Shown: positions 55,069-63,574 of the stretch, piece by piece | Layout: each line of letters starts with the position of its first letter | How positions within the stretch are numbered: position 1 is the stretch's first letter | NCBI RefSeq assembly: GCF_026107375.2 | Contig: NZ_JAPCIA010000001.1 | Coordinates: 1,550,001 to 1,614,000 of the forward strand | Direction: 5' to 3' | DNA from: Sphingomonas sp. BT-65 | Lineage (GTDB): Bacteria > Pseudomonadota > Alphaproteobacteria > Sphingomonadales > Sphingomonadaceae | Length of the DNA: 64,000 bases | The notes under the pieces: model-generated | The model's database searches: none | What the model was told of the DNA's origin: nothing | Seen by the model: the letters and a program-made list of their open reading frames with translations, nothing else | Position numbers and translations under genes: made by a program

Positions 55069-55785
55069 ATGGACGAAAACGGCACCCGCAAGAAAGTTGC
55101 GCGGCGGCTGCTGCGCTGGCTTGGCCGCGCGGCGCTTGCGGTCGCATTGCTGCTGCTCGGCTATGGTGGCGCAGGATGGATCGGCGGGCTGATCCCGGCC
55201 AACGGCGAATGGCGCGAGCCCGAGCAGGGCATCCGCATCTATGTCGAGGACAATGGCGTCCACACCGGCATCGTCCTGCCAGTGCGCGGGGCTGGGGTGG
55301 ACTGGAGCGGCCTCGTGCGCGGCGAGGATTTGCGCGACCCGCGCTTCGCCGGGCATGGCTGGCGCAGCTTCGGCTGGGGCGACCGCGACTTCTACCTCAA
55401 CACGCCGACCTGGTCCGAGCTCAAGCCCGGGCGGGTGCTCAAGGCGGCAATCGGCAGCTCAAATACGCTGATGCATGTCGACTTCATCCCCGAGCCGACC
55501 GAGGGCCCGAAGGTACGGGCGATCATGCTGCGGCCCGAGGAATATCGCCGGCTCGCCGCCTTCATCCAGGCGAGCTTCCGCACCGGAGCGGACGGGCGCG
55601 CGGCGCGTTATCCCGGCTATGGCAGTTACGATGCCTTCTACGACGCAACCGGCAGCTACAGCGCGGTGCGCACCTGCAACGCCTGGACCGGCGAGGCATT
55701 TCGCGCGGCGGGGGTGAAAATGGGACGCTGGACCCCATTTCCATCTACGGTGATGCGATGGTTGCCCGTGGAGAGCACGCAATGA
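55069..55785 (+). CDS. DUF2459 (TIGR02117) family membrane-anchored protein
   Basis: A 238-residue protein with a basic N-terminus and one membrane helix (about 20-43, RAALAVALLLLGYGGAGWIGG). The outside part has IYVEDNGVHTGIVLPV, WRSFGWGDRDFYLNTPTW and TCNAWTGEAFRAAGV, the family motifs with conserved His, Asp and Cys. The function is unknown; the Cys/His arrangement suggests a papain-like hydrolase fold, which is inference. The TGA overlaps the start of the hydrolase gene (ATGA). Confidence 0.87.
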   Translation: MDENGTRKKVARRLLRWLGRAALAVALLLLGYGGAGWIGGLIPANGEWREPEQGIRIYVEDNGVHTGIVLPVRGAGVDWSGLVRGEDLRDPRFAGHGWRSFGWGDRDFYLNTPTWSELKPGRVLKAAIGSSNTLMHVDFIPEPTEGPKVRAIMLRPEEYRRLAAFIQASFRTGADGRAARYPGYGSYDAFYDATGSYSAVRTCNAWTGEAFRAAGVKMGRWTPFPSTVMRWLPVESTQ

Positions 55786-56504
55786 CCCAAGCCGAGATCC
55801 TGCCGCCGCCGCGATCCTCCTTCTATGCGGAGGCGCCGCGCCTCGCCTGGGCGCTTGCCGAACTCGCGACCAAGTGGCGCAGCCTCAAAGATACGCCTCC
55901 GGGCGATGGCCGGCCGCTGCTGCTGCTGCCCGGCCTTGCCAATGGCGACGCGTCGATGGCGGCAATGCACCGTTTCCTGCGCGGGCGCGGTTATCGCACC
56001 TGGCGCTGGCGGCTGGGCATCAACCTTGGCGTGCGCTCGGTCGGCACTGATGTCGAGCGGCTGATTGCGCGGATCGAGCAGGTCTATGCCGAGGCCGGCG
56101 AGCAGCCGGTGACGCTGATCGGCGTCAGCCTCGGCGGCATCCTCGCCCGCGTCGCCGCGCAGCGCCGGCCCGACCTAGTCCGCGAAGTGGTGACGATCTC
56201 GTCACCCTATGCCGGCCCGCCGACCGCGACCAATGTCTGGCGGCATTTCGAGGTGCTGACCGGCCAGAAGATCGACGATCCTGCCGCAAGCGCGATGCTC
56301 GCCGAAGCGGCCGCGCCGCTGCCGATGCCGGCAACGTCGATCTGGAGCCGCAGCGATGGCTTCGTCAACGGCAGCATCTGTCATGAGGGTGATCACGACG
56401 GCGCGCGCGCGATCGAAGTGGTCAGCAACCATATCGGCGTGCATTTCCGCCCGCAGGTCCTCCGCGTGATCGCCGAAACGCTGGCGCGCGACGGGCAGAC
56501 CTAG
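55782..56504 (+). CDS. alpha/beta hydrolase
   Basis: A 240-residue protein. LLLLPGLANGDASMAAMHRFLRGRG starts the fold; IGVSLGGILAR is the nucleophile elbow with Ser (GVSLGG), and CHEGDHDGARAIEVVSNHIGV supplies a C-terminal His region. No signal peptide or lid insertion is obvious. ATG 55782 overlaps the DUF2459 stop, so the two are coupled and likely cooperate. The substrate is unknown; esters or lipids are typical. Its TAG shares a CTAG with the convergent small lipoprotein gene. Confidence 0.88.
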   Translation: MTQAEILPPPRSSFYAEAPRLAWALAELATKWRSLKDTPPGDGRPLLLLPGLANGDASMAAMHRFLRGRGYRTWRWRLGINLGVRSVGTDVERLIARIEQVYAEAGEQPVTLIGVSLGGILARVAAQRRPDLVREVVTISSPYAGPPTATNVWRHFEVLTGQKIDDPAASAMLAEAAAPLPMPATSIWSRSDGFVNGSICHEGDHDGARAIEVVSNHIGVHFRPQVLRVIAETLARDGQT

Positions 56505-56797
56505 TCCTTGTCGCCCTCGGGATCGCCGGCGCGATAGCCCTGATAGGGGCCGCAATTGTCCGGATCCTTGCGGCACGCCTCTTCATGCTTCTTGCGCTCG
56601 CGGCCTTCGCGGGCCTCCTGTTTGCGCAGCTTGCGCCCGGCGTTGCGGTCGGCCTCGTCCTGGCTCGTCGTCGCCCAGTCGGCGGTCTGCCCCACCGCCT
56701 TGACCGGCAGTGTGACGACATCGACCGCGGCCTTGGCGAGGCAGCCGCCCGCGAGCAGCGGCAGCGTCGCGACGACCAATATGAACCCCTTGCGCAT
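56501..56797 (-). CDS. small putative lipoprotein
   Basis: About 98 residues. MRKGFILVVATLPLLAGGC is a lipoprotein signal with the lipidated Cys in LAGGC. The rest is short and charged (KAAVDVVTLPVKAVGQTADW, then RKLRKQEAREGRERKKHEEA), with a possible C-terminal disulfide pair. ATG 56797 follows AGGAG by 10 bases; a TTG at 56821 overlapping the upstream stop is the alternative. It is probably cotranscribed with the GDPD gene. No known family was recognised. Confidence 0.75.
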   Translation of the reverse strand: MRKGFILVVATLPLLAGGCLAKAAVDVVTLPVKAVGQTADWATTSQDEADRNAGRKLRKQEAREGRERKKHEEACRKDPDNCGPYQGYRAGDPEGDKD

Positions 56798-56817
56798 CGC
56801 GCCTGTCTCCTTGCGGA

Positions 56818-57873
56818 TCAACGGGAATGCCGATCGCGCGCCTGAACCCCGTGATAAGGGTAATCGGTGAAGAAACCATCCACCCCGGCGGCGAGATGGC
56901 GCGAAATCTCCTCCTCCAGCCGCCCATGGCCAGCCGGATTGATGCCTGAGCGAAGCCCCGCGGGCAGGAAGAAATTCTCCGCCCGGAACGTCCAGGGATG
57001 GACCTTGAGCCCGGAGGCGTGCGCGTCGGCGACCAGCGGGGTGACGGCGCCGTCATTCGTTACCACCATCACCTTGGCCGGGCCGATTCCCGCGGCATAG
57101 GTGGCGATTTCCTTCAGCCCCGCGGGCGTGATCATCGCCGCATAGCTCGGCTGCGCCTTGTCTGCGGGACCGCCCTCGGCGTCGAGCAGCTGGATCAGGC
57201 GCACCTTGGTCTGCTTGCTCAGCGCCTTCAGATTGTTCACCTCGAACGACTGGATGAACACCGGCGCGTCGGCGCGGTCCCAGCCCGCCGCCTTGAGCTC
57301 AACGAGCAGCTTCGCCTCCAGCGGCAGGCCGATCGAGGCGAAATAGCTCGGATGCTTGGTCTCGGGATAGATGCCGACCGGACGCCCGCGCGTCACCGCG
57401 GCGGACTTGGCCAGCGCGATCACCTCGCGCAGCGTCGGCACCTCGAACTGGCCGTCATATTGCGTGTTGCCGCGCCGGAGCAGCGGCAGCCGCTCCTTGG
57501 CGCGCAGTGTCTTGAGCTCGGCAAGCGTGAAATCCTCGGTGAACCAGCCGGTCATCTTGACCCCGTCGATCGTCTTGGTCGTCTTGCGGTCCTTGAACTC
57601 GGCGTGGCTCGCGACGTCGGTGGTGTCGGCGATGTTGTTCTCGTGCCGTGCGACCAGCTCGCCGTCCTTGGTCATCACCAGATCGGGCTCGATGAAGTCG
57701 GCGCCCTGCTCGATCGCCAGGGTGTAGGACGCCAGCGTATGTTCGGGCCGCTCGCCGCTGGCGCCGCGATGCGCGATGACGATCGGTTTGGCGGCTGGCA
57801 TGATCGTCTCCTTCGCCGCGGCGGGCCCCGCGACCATAATCAGCGCAAGCGCCGCTCGCCACATCCCCGCCAT
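56818..57873 (-). CDS. glycerophosphodiester phosphodiesterase, exported
   Basis: A 351-residue GlpQ-like enzyme with a signal peptide (MWRAALALIMVAGPAAAKE). PIVIAHRGASGERPEHTLASY holds the catalytic His and metal ligands; QGADFIEPDLVMTKDGELVARH is the second active-site block. It releases glycerol 3-phosphate and an alcohol from phospholipid-derived diesters in the periplasm. ATG 57873 follows AAGGAGA by 8 bases. The downstream lipoprotein gene is close. Confidence 0.94.
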   Translation of the reverse strand: MAGMWRAALALIMVAGPAAAKETIMPAAKPIVIAHRGASGERPEHTLASYTLAIEQGADFIEPDLVMTKDGELVARHENNIADTTDVASHAEFKDRKTTKTIDGVKMTGWFTEDFTLAELKTLRAKERLPLLRRGNTQYDGQFEVPTLREVIALAKSAAVTRGRPVGIYPETKHPSYFASIGLPLEAKLLVELKAAGWDRADAPVFIQSFEVNNLKALSKQTKVRLIQLLDAEGGPADKAQPSYAAMITPAGLKEIATYAAGIGPAKVMVVTNDGAVTPLVADAHASGLKVHPWTFRAENFFLPAGLRSGINPAGHGRLEEEISRHLAAGVDGFFTDYPYHGVQARDRHSR

Positions 57874-57955
57874 CGCCCTATCTCCTTCGAAACGCTCGGA
57901 TCGGCTAGTCGATTCGGATGACAGTCTAGAGGCAGGCCGATGGCGAGGAAGTTGC

Positions 57956-58525
57956 ATGATCGGGGCTGAACGCGTGGCGCTGGTGCTGCTCGCCGCGGGC
58001 CGCTCCAAGCGGTTCGGCGGCGACAAGCTGACCCAGCTCTATCTCGGCCGCCCGGTCGGGCTGCACGTCGTCGTCGCGCTCGAGGCGGTCCCGTTCCGCG
58101 AGCGGATCGCAGTGGTGTCAGAAACCAAGCTGGACCTCGCCGGCTGCGGCTACCGCATCATCCACAATGATGACCCCGCGGCAGGCATGGGCCGCTCGCT
58201 GCGGCTGGGCGTGGAAGCGGCCTGCGAGAGTGGCGCCGAGGCGGTGCTGATCGCGCTGGCCGACATGCCCAAGGTCACCGCCACGCACATCTACCGCCTG
58301 CTCGACCGCGCCGAGGGGCCCGATGCAATCGTGGCGTCGAGCGACGGCGAGATCCCGCGTCCACCGGTTCTGTTCGGATGCAGCCATTTCGACGAGCTGC
58401 TGCGCACCGAGGGCGACATGGGCGCGCGCGCACTGGTCAAGCACGGCCATCATGTCGTGACCTCCCCCGCCGAGCTGGTCGATATCGACACGGTCGAGGA
58501 TTTGAACCGCCTGATTCGCGGCTAA
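57956..58525 (+). CDS. MocA/MobA-like nucleotidyltransferase
   Basis: A 189-residue NTP-transferase. VALVLLAAGRSKRFGGDKLTQLYLG is the nucleotide-binding LAAGxSxRxG motif; HNDDPAAGMGRSLRLGV, LIALADMPKVT (metal-binding Asp) and GDMGARALVKHG fit the MocA type, which adds CMP to molybdopterin. No molybdoenzyme is adjacent, so cofactor class is inferred. ATG 57956 follows GAGGAA. Confidence 0.85.
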   Translation: MIGAERVALVLLAAGRSKRFGGDKLTQLYLGRPVGLHVVVALEAVPFRERIAVVSETKLDLAGCGYRIIHNDDPAAGMGRSLRLGVEAACESGAEAVLIALADMPKVTATHIYRLLDRAEGPDAIVASSDGEIPRPPVLFGCSHFDELLRTEGDMGARALVKHGHHVVTSPAELVDIDTVEDLNRLIRG

Positions 58526-58530
58526 CCTCG

Positions 58531-59739
58531 CTATTCGTGCCGCAGCGCGTCGATCGGGTTGAGGCTCGCCGCGCGCCGCGCTGGGAAGAAGCCGAACACC
58601 ACCCCGATCGCCGCCGCGATCAGGAAGGCGATGACGTTGATCTGCAGGTCGAACGTCCACGGCACCTGCATCAGCGGCGTGAGGATCGCGATGGCCAGCT
58701 GCGCGATCAGCAGCCCGATCACCCCGCCCAGCATCGACAGCACGATCGCCTCGACCAGGAACTGCATCAGCACCTCGCTCGCGATCGCGCCGATGGCGAG
58801 GCGGATGCCGATCTCGCGCGTGCGCTCGGTCACCGACACCAGCATGATGTTCATGATGCCGATGCCGCCGACGATCAGGCTGATCCCGGCGACCGCCGCG
58901 ACGATCTGTGTCAGCAAGGTGGTGGTGCCGGTCAGCGTCGCGCTGATCTGGGCGGTGTCGAAGATGTTGAAATTGTCCTCCGCGCCCGGCTCCAGCCGCC
59001 GCCGCTCGCGCAACAGGTCGGTGAGCGCGGACTGCACCTGCTGCGTGTCATAGGCCTGGTCAACGCCGACCAGCATCAGGCGAATGTCACGGTTGCCGGT
59101 GAAGCGGCGCTGCACCGTCTTGATCGGCATGATGATGACGTCGTCCTGGTCGCCGCCGAAGCCGGCCTGGCCGCGCGTCGAGAGCGTGCCGATCACGTCG
59201 CACGAGACATTGTTGACGCGCAGCCGCGCGCCGACCGCGCGCTCGCCGCGGAACAGGTTCTGGCGCACCGTGTTGCCGATGATGCACACCGATTTGCCCG
59301 CCGCTTCCTCGGCCGGAGAGAAGGTGCGCCCCGCGGTCAGCGGCCAGGGCTGGACCTTGAAGAAGTCGTTGGTCGTGCCGTTGATCGTGGTCGACCAGTT
59401 GGCGCCCTCGTTGATCGCGGTCGCGGTCGACTGGGCCTGCGGCGCGACCGCGGTGACGCCCGCGACCTGCTCCTTGACCGCCTCGACGTCCTGCTCCTCG
59501 AAATCGGGCGGACGCGGGCCGCCGCCGCCGCGGCCGAAGCCCTGGCCGGGACGGACCTGCAGGATGTTGGTGCCGAGGCTCGCGATCTGCTGCTGCACCG
59601 CCGCCGTGGTCGCCTTGCCCAAGGTCACCATCGCCACCACCGCGGCGACGCCGATGATGATGCCGAGCGTGGTCAGGAACGAGCGCAGCTTGTGGCGCAG
59701 GATCGAGCGGATCGCGAGGGTGAGCGTGGTGCCGAGCAT
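58531..59739 (-). CDS. MacB-type ABC transporter permease
   Basis: A 402-residue permease with one N-terminal helix (LRSFLTTLGIIIGVAAVVAMVTLG), a large periplasmic domain (about 50-275), and three C-terminal helices with NIMLVSVTERTREIGIRLAIGA, the MacB/FtsX signature, ending PARRAASLNPIDALRHE. Unlike MacB the ATPase is a separate gene. It is the last gene of the efflux operon, separated from the ATPase gene by a palindromic repeat. Confidence 0.94.
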   Translation of the reverse strand: MLGTTLTLAIRSILRHKLRSFLTTLGIIIGVAAVVAMVTLGKATTAAVQQQIASLGTNILQVRPGQGFGRGGGGPRPPDFEEQDVEAVKEQVAGVTAVAPQAQSTATAINEGANWSTTINGTTNDFFKVQPWPLTAGRTFSPAEEAAGKSVCIIGNTVRQNLFRGERAVGARLRVNNVSCDVIGTLSTRGQAGFGGDQDDVIIMPIKTVQRRFTGNRDIRLMLVGVDQAYDTQQVQSALTDLLRERRRLEPGAEDNFNIFDTAQISATLTGTTTLLTQIVAAVAGISLIVGGIGIMNIMLVSVTERTREIGIRLAIGAIASEVLMQFLVEAIVLSMLGGVIGLLIAQLAIAILTPLMQVPWTFDLQINVIAFLIAAAIGVVFGFFPARRAASLNPIDALRHE

Positions 59740-59768
59740 TGGCTAGCGAGCCTTACGCAAGAAAACGT

Positions 59769-59876
59769 CGTCACCCCGGCCCCCGTGCCGGGGTCCACTC
59801 ATCCGCGCATACTGATTTCGAGCCTCACGCACATCGCTTGCCGCCCGCTGGACCCCGGCACGCGGGCCGGGGTGAC
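59769..59876. repeat. palindromic repeat inside the efflux operon
   Basis: Left arm CGTCACCCCGGCCCCCGTGC... (59769-59797) and right arm (59848-59876) are reverse complements at 28 of 29 positions around a ~50-base loop. GTCACCCCGG/CCGGGGTGAC palindromes are common in sphingomonad intergenic DNA. It separates the ATPase and permease genes of one operon. Confidence 0.8.
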
Positions 59877-59897
59877 GAATAAGAACTGGTAGGAGGC

Positions 59898-60611
59898 TCA
59901 CACCATCACCTTCCCGTTGCCCGCATCGATCCGCTCGACCAGACCATCCTTGAAGTGGACGATGGTGTGAGCGAACGCCGCCATGTCGCCCTCGTGCGTG
60001 ACCATCAGCACGGTGATGCCGCTATTCTTGTTGAGGCTGGTAAGCAGCTCCATGATCTCGATCGAGCGCTCGGAATCGAGATTGCCGGTGGGCTCGTCGG
60101 CGAGCAGCACCGCGGGGCTGGTGACGATCGCACGGGCGATCGCGACGCGCTGCTGCTGGCCGCCCGAGAGCTCGGCAGGGGTGTGGTCCCACCAGTCGGC
60201 GAGCCCGACCTTGTCGAGCGCGGCCATGCCGAGCTCGTGGCGCACCTTCCGGTCCTCGCCGCGATAGAGCAAGGGCAGCTCGACATTCTCGAGCGCGCTG
60301 GTGCGGCTGAGCAGGTTGAACCCTTGGAACACGAAGCCGAGATATTTGCGCCGCACCAGCGCGCGCTGGTCGCGGTCGAGCCTCTCGATATGCACGCCCT
60401 TGAAGGTGAACTCCCCCGCAGTCGGCACGTCGAGGCACCCAAGGATATTCATCGTCGTCGACTTGCCCGAACCCGACGGGCCCATCACCGCGACGAAATC
60501 GCCCTCCTGGATGTCGAGGTCGACCCCCTTCAGCGCCTGGAAGGCGGTCGGTCCCTCGCCATAGGTCTTGGTGACGCCGCGCAGGCGGATGATCGGATCG
60601 GCGTCAGCCAC
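59898..60611 (-). CDS. ABC transporter ATP-binding protein (MacB/LolD type)
   Basis: A 237-residue ATPase: Walker [11 protein letters not shown], signature [15 protein letters not shown], Walker [15 protein letters not shown]-loop MVTHEGDM. The order with an HlyD adaptor upstream and a MacB permease downstream gives a complete MacAB-type pump. GTG 60611 overlaps the adaptor gene stop by 8 bases and has GGAGG 8 bases upstream; the longer frame from 60695 is less likely. Confidence 0.94.
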   Translation of the reverse strand: MADADPIIRLRGVTKTYGEGPTAFQALKGVDLDIQEGDFVAVMGPSGSGKSTTMNILGCLDVPTAGEFTFKGVHIERLDRDQRALVRRKYLGFVFQGFNLLSRTSALENVELPLLYRGEDRKVRHELGMAALDKVGLADWWDHTPAELSGGQQQRVAIARAIVTSPAVLLADEPTGNLDSERSIEIMELLTSLNKNSGITVLMVTHEGDMAAFAHTIVHFKDGLVERIDAGNGKVMV

Positions 60612-62013
60612 CCGTATTGCCTCCGCCACCGCCGCCCTGGCGCCGCTGGCCGCCGCCCGACTTGCGCTGGCTGGAGCCCGAGGATTCGCCCGCATATTGG
60701 CCGGTGATGACCTCCATCCCTTCCTTGAGATCGCCCGACAGGATCTCGGTCACCTGGCCATTGGTATCGCCGGTGGTGACCTGGATCGCCTGGGGCTGGC
60801 CGTCCGCGCCCTTCACATAGACGGTCTGACGTGCCCCGCGGGTGATCGTCGCGGACTTCTCCGTCGCCTGGCCGCCGCGGCGACCGCGCCGCGGCACGAG
60901 CGCGCCCGCCATGCCGCCGCCGCTCGCCTGCTGCGCGTTGCCGTCGCTGGGCGTGAAACGCAGCGCCGCATTGGGGACGAGCAGCACGTTGTTCTTCTGC
61001 AGCGTCACGATCTCCGCCGTCGCGGTCATGCCCGGGCGCAATTTCTGCTGGGCATTGGCGACGCTCAGAGTCGCGGCATAGGACACGACCTGTCCCGTCG
61101 TGCTCGACGTGCTGGTCGAGGACGAGCTGGTGCTCTGCGCCGACAGGTTCGAGCCGACATCGACTCGCTGGATCGTCGCGGGGAAGGTCTCCCCGGGGAA
61201 CGCGTCGACGGTGAAGTTCGCCTTCTGCCCGTCCTTGACCTGGCCCACGTCCGCCTCGTCGATCGCGACCTGCAGCTCCATCGCGCCCAAATCCTCGGCG
61301 ATCACGAACAAGGTCGGGGTGTTGAACGAAGCCGCAACGGTCTGGCCCGGCTCGACCTGCCGCGCCAGCACCACGCCGTTGACGGGCGAGCGGATCACCG
61401 CCTTGTCGCGCTGGGTGACGTTGGAGCGCAGCGCCGCCTGCTGCGAGACGACCTGCGCCTGGCTAGCGCGCAATGTCGCCTGCGCGCGGGCAACCGCGGC
61501 GCGGGCATTGTCCATCTCGGTCTTGGCCGGCACGCGCCCGCCCGACAGGCGGCTCACTTCCTCAAAGCGGGCGAGCTGGCTGCGCGACTCGGTCACCGTC
61601 GCCTGGTTCTGCGCGACGGTCGCCTGCGCCGCGGCGACCGCGGCCTCACCCTGCTGGATCGTGTCGTTGAGCCGCGACTGATCGATCAGCGCGAGCGTCT
61701 GGCCCGCGGTGACACGATCGTTCACATCCACCATCACCTTAGTGATCAGGCCCGACAGCTCCGAGCCGACCTGCACCTGGTTGGTCGGGGCGAGCTTGCC
61801 GGTGGCCGAGACGGTGACGGTGAGCGCGCCGCGGTCGACCTTCTGCGTCGCATAGCCGCCCGTCTCGCTGGTCCCGAAATAGCGCCACAGGCCGAACGCG
61901 ACCGCGATCACCACCAGCACCAGCGCGACCCATTTGGCGTAGCGCTGCCATGGCGGAGTCACCCTGCCGCCGAGGAATTCGTCGAGCTTGGGGTTGGGAT
62001 TCGCATCGGCCAT
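60604..62013 (-). CDS. HlyD/MacA-type periplasmic adaptor subunit
   Basis: A 469-residue adaptor. One N-terminal helix (about 27-45, WVALVLVVIAVAFGLWRYFG), a lipoyl half (GKLAPTNQVQVGSELSGLI), an alpha-hairpin (about 115-200, rich in Ala/Gln), the second lipoyl half (AVIRSPVNGVVLARQVEPGQ) and beta-barrel (ANFTVDAFPGETFPATI). A Ser/Thr-rich stretch (STSSSSTSTSSTTG) and a Gly-rich C-terminus (GGGQRRQGGGGGG) are unusual additions. Its ATG overlaps the outer-membrane-factor stop (TGATG). Confidence 0.93.
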   Translation of the reverse strand: MADANPNPKLDEFLGGRVTPPWQRYAKWVALVLVVIAVAFGLWRYFGTSETGGYATQKVDRGALTVTVSATGKLAPTNQVQVGSELSGLITKVMVDVNDRVTAGQTLALIDQSRLNDTIQQGEAAVAAAQATVAQNQATVTESRSQLARFEEVSRLSGGRVPAKTEMDNARAAVARAQATLRASQAQVVSQQAALRSNVTQRDKAVIRSPVNGVVLARQVEPGQTVAASFNTPTLFVIAEDLGAMELQVAIDEADVGQVKDGQKANFTVDAFPGETFPATIQRVDVGSNLSAQSTSSSSTSTSSTTGQVVSYAATLSVANAQQKLRPGMTATAEIVTLQKNNVLLVPNAALRFTPSDGNAQQASGGGMAGALVPRRGRRGGQATEKSATITRGARQTVYVKGADGQPQAIQVTTGDTNGQVTEILSGDLKEGMEVITGQYAGESSGSSQRKSGGGQRRQGGGGGGNTGG

Positions 62014-63458
62014 CAGTTTTGTCCGGTCGTGGAGAGGGTCGCGGGCGCGGGAACACTCTGCGGGGTGGGCACGGCGCCGGCATCCCAGCCGCCGCCGAGC
62101 GCGAGATAGAGCTGGATCAGCGCCGAGGCCTGGTCCGAGCGCGCCTGGAGCAGGCCGTTGCGCGCCGAAATCAGCGAGGCCTCGCTCTGGCTGAGCGTCA
62201 GGAAATCGGCGAGCCCGGCGCGGTACGAGCTGCGCGAGAGAATTGCGCTGTTGTTCGCCGCGTCGAGCGCGATCACGAACTCGCGCTCGCGGCGCTGCGC
62301 GGTCTGCAGTGCGACGATCGCGTTCTCGACATCCTCGACCGCGGTCAGCACGGTCTGCTTGTAGGCGACAAACGCGCCGTCCGCCCCAGCCTGCGCCGAG
62401 CGGACCTGCGATCGCGTGCGGCCGGCGTCGAAGATCGTCTGCGCGATGCTTGCGAAGACGCGTCCGGTGATCACGTCAAAGATGCTGCCGAGGTTCGACG
62501 CACCCGCGTCGATGCTCCCGCCGAGCGACAGTGAGGGATAGAGCTGCGCCTCCGCGACGCCGATCTGCGCCACCGCGGACGCGAGATTGCGTTCGGCCGA
62601 GCGGACATCGGGGCGCTGGCGCAGCGTGTCGGCCGGGATGCCGACCGCGATCGCCCCCGGGCCCTGCGGCACGGGGCGCACCGCCTCCATCTCGCCCTTG
62701 AGCGCGCCGGGCGCCTGGCCGGTGAGCACGCCCAGCCGCGAGACCGCGCTGTTGTAGCTTGCCTCGATCGACGGAATCGACGCCGCGGTCTGCGCCCGGC
62801 TGGCGCGCGCCTGTTCCTGGTCGAGCGAGGAGACGAGCCCGGCCTGCACACGGAACCCGGCGATCTCGAGATTGTCGTCCTGAATCGCCAGGCTATCCCG
62901 CGCATTGGCGAGTTGCGCCTGCGCGGCCCGCGCGAGGATGTAGTTGCGCGCGATCTCACCCTGGATCGAGACCAGCACCGTCGCATAGTCATAGCCGCTC
63001 GCTTCGAGCTGCGCGCGGCTCGCCTCAACGCCCCGGCGCACCCCGCCGAACAGGTCGGCCTGATAGTTGACGTCGGCGCCGAGCGAGAAGCTGCTGTTGC
63101 CGCCCGATGCGCCGGTGATCCCCTCGGTCCGCGACGCCCCGGCGCTCGCGCTGACGTCGGGAAGGAGCGAGGCGCGCGACTGGACCAGCGCCTCGCGCGC
63201 CTGGCGCAATCGCACGACCGCCTGCGCCACATCGAGATTCTGCGTCGCCGCCTGCCCGACCAGTTGCGTGAGCAATGGATCGTTGAACGCGGTCCACCAC
63301 TGGCGCAGATCCGCCTGCGCCGCCTGCTGCGCCTCGACCGAATAGGCCGCCGGCACGCCGAGCTCGGACGCGCCCTTCGGCCGGTAATCCAGGCCGACCG
63401 CGCAGCCCGCGAGCGGCACGGCGATCAGCATCGTCAGGATTGTCGGACGGTTCATCAT
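62013..63458 (-). CDS. TolC-family outer-membrane efflux lipoprotein (NodT/OMF type)
   Basis: A 481-residue outer-membrane factor with lipobox LAGC (about residue 19). DLRQWWTAFNDPLLTQLV is the standard OMF opening, RPDVRSAERNLASAVAQIGVAEAQLYP the repeat hinge, and long coiled regions form the alpha-barrel. Together with the downstream adaptor, ATPase and permease it makes a tripartite MacAB-TolC-like exporter from cytoplasm/periplasm to outside. Two ATGs (63458, 63455) follow GGAG; the second has the better spacing. First gene of the operon. Confidence 0.94.
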   Translation of the reverse strand: MMNRPTILTMLIAVPLAGCAVGLDYRPKGASELGVPAAYSVEAQQAAQADLRQWWTAFNDPLLTQLVGQAATQNLDVAQAVVRLRQAREALVQSRASLLPDVSASAGASRTEGITGASGGNSSFSLGADVNYQADLFGGVRRGVEASRAQLEASGYDYATVLVSIQGEIARNYILARAAQAQLANARDSLAIQDDNLEIAGFRVQAGLVSSLDQEQARASRAQTAASIPSIEASYNSAVSRLGVLTGQAPGALKGEMEAVRPVPQGPGAIAVGIPADTLRQRPDVRSAERNLASAVAQIGVAEAQLYPSLSLGGSIDAGASNLGSIFDVITGRVFASIAQTIFDAGRTRSQVRSAQAGADGAFVAYKQTVLTAVEDVENAIVALQTAQRREREFVIALDAANNSAILSRSSYRAGLADFLTLSQSEASLISARNGLLQARSDQASALIQLYLALGGGWDAGAVPTPQSVPAPATLSTTGQN

Positions 63459-63574
63459 GGCTCCAAAACTGGGCAGCAGCGGCGCGCGCGTCCATCAAAA
63501 CATTGTCGCAAATTGTATGCGATACGCCTGAACGCGTCCGAAACGATGTAGTTGCCTGGGGTTCAGCCCAGGCC

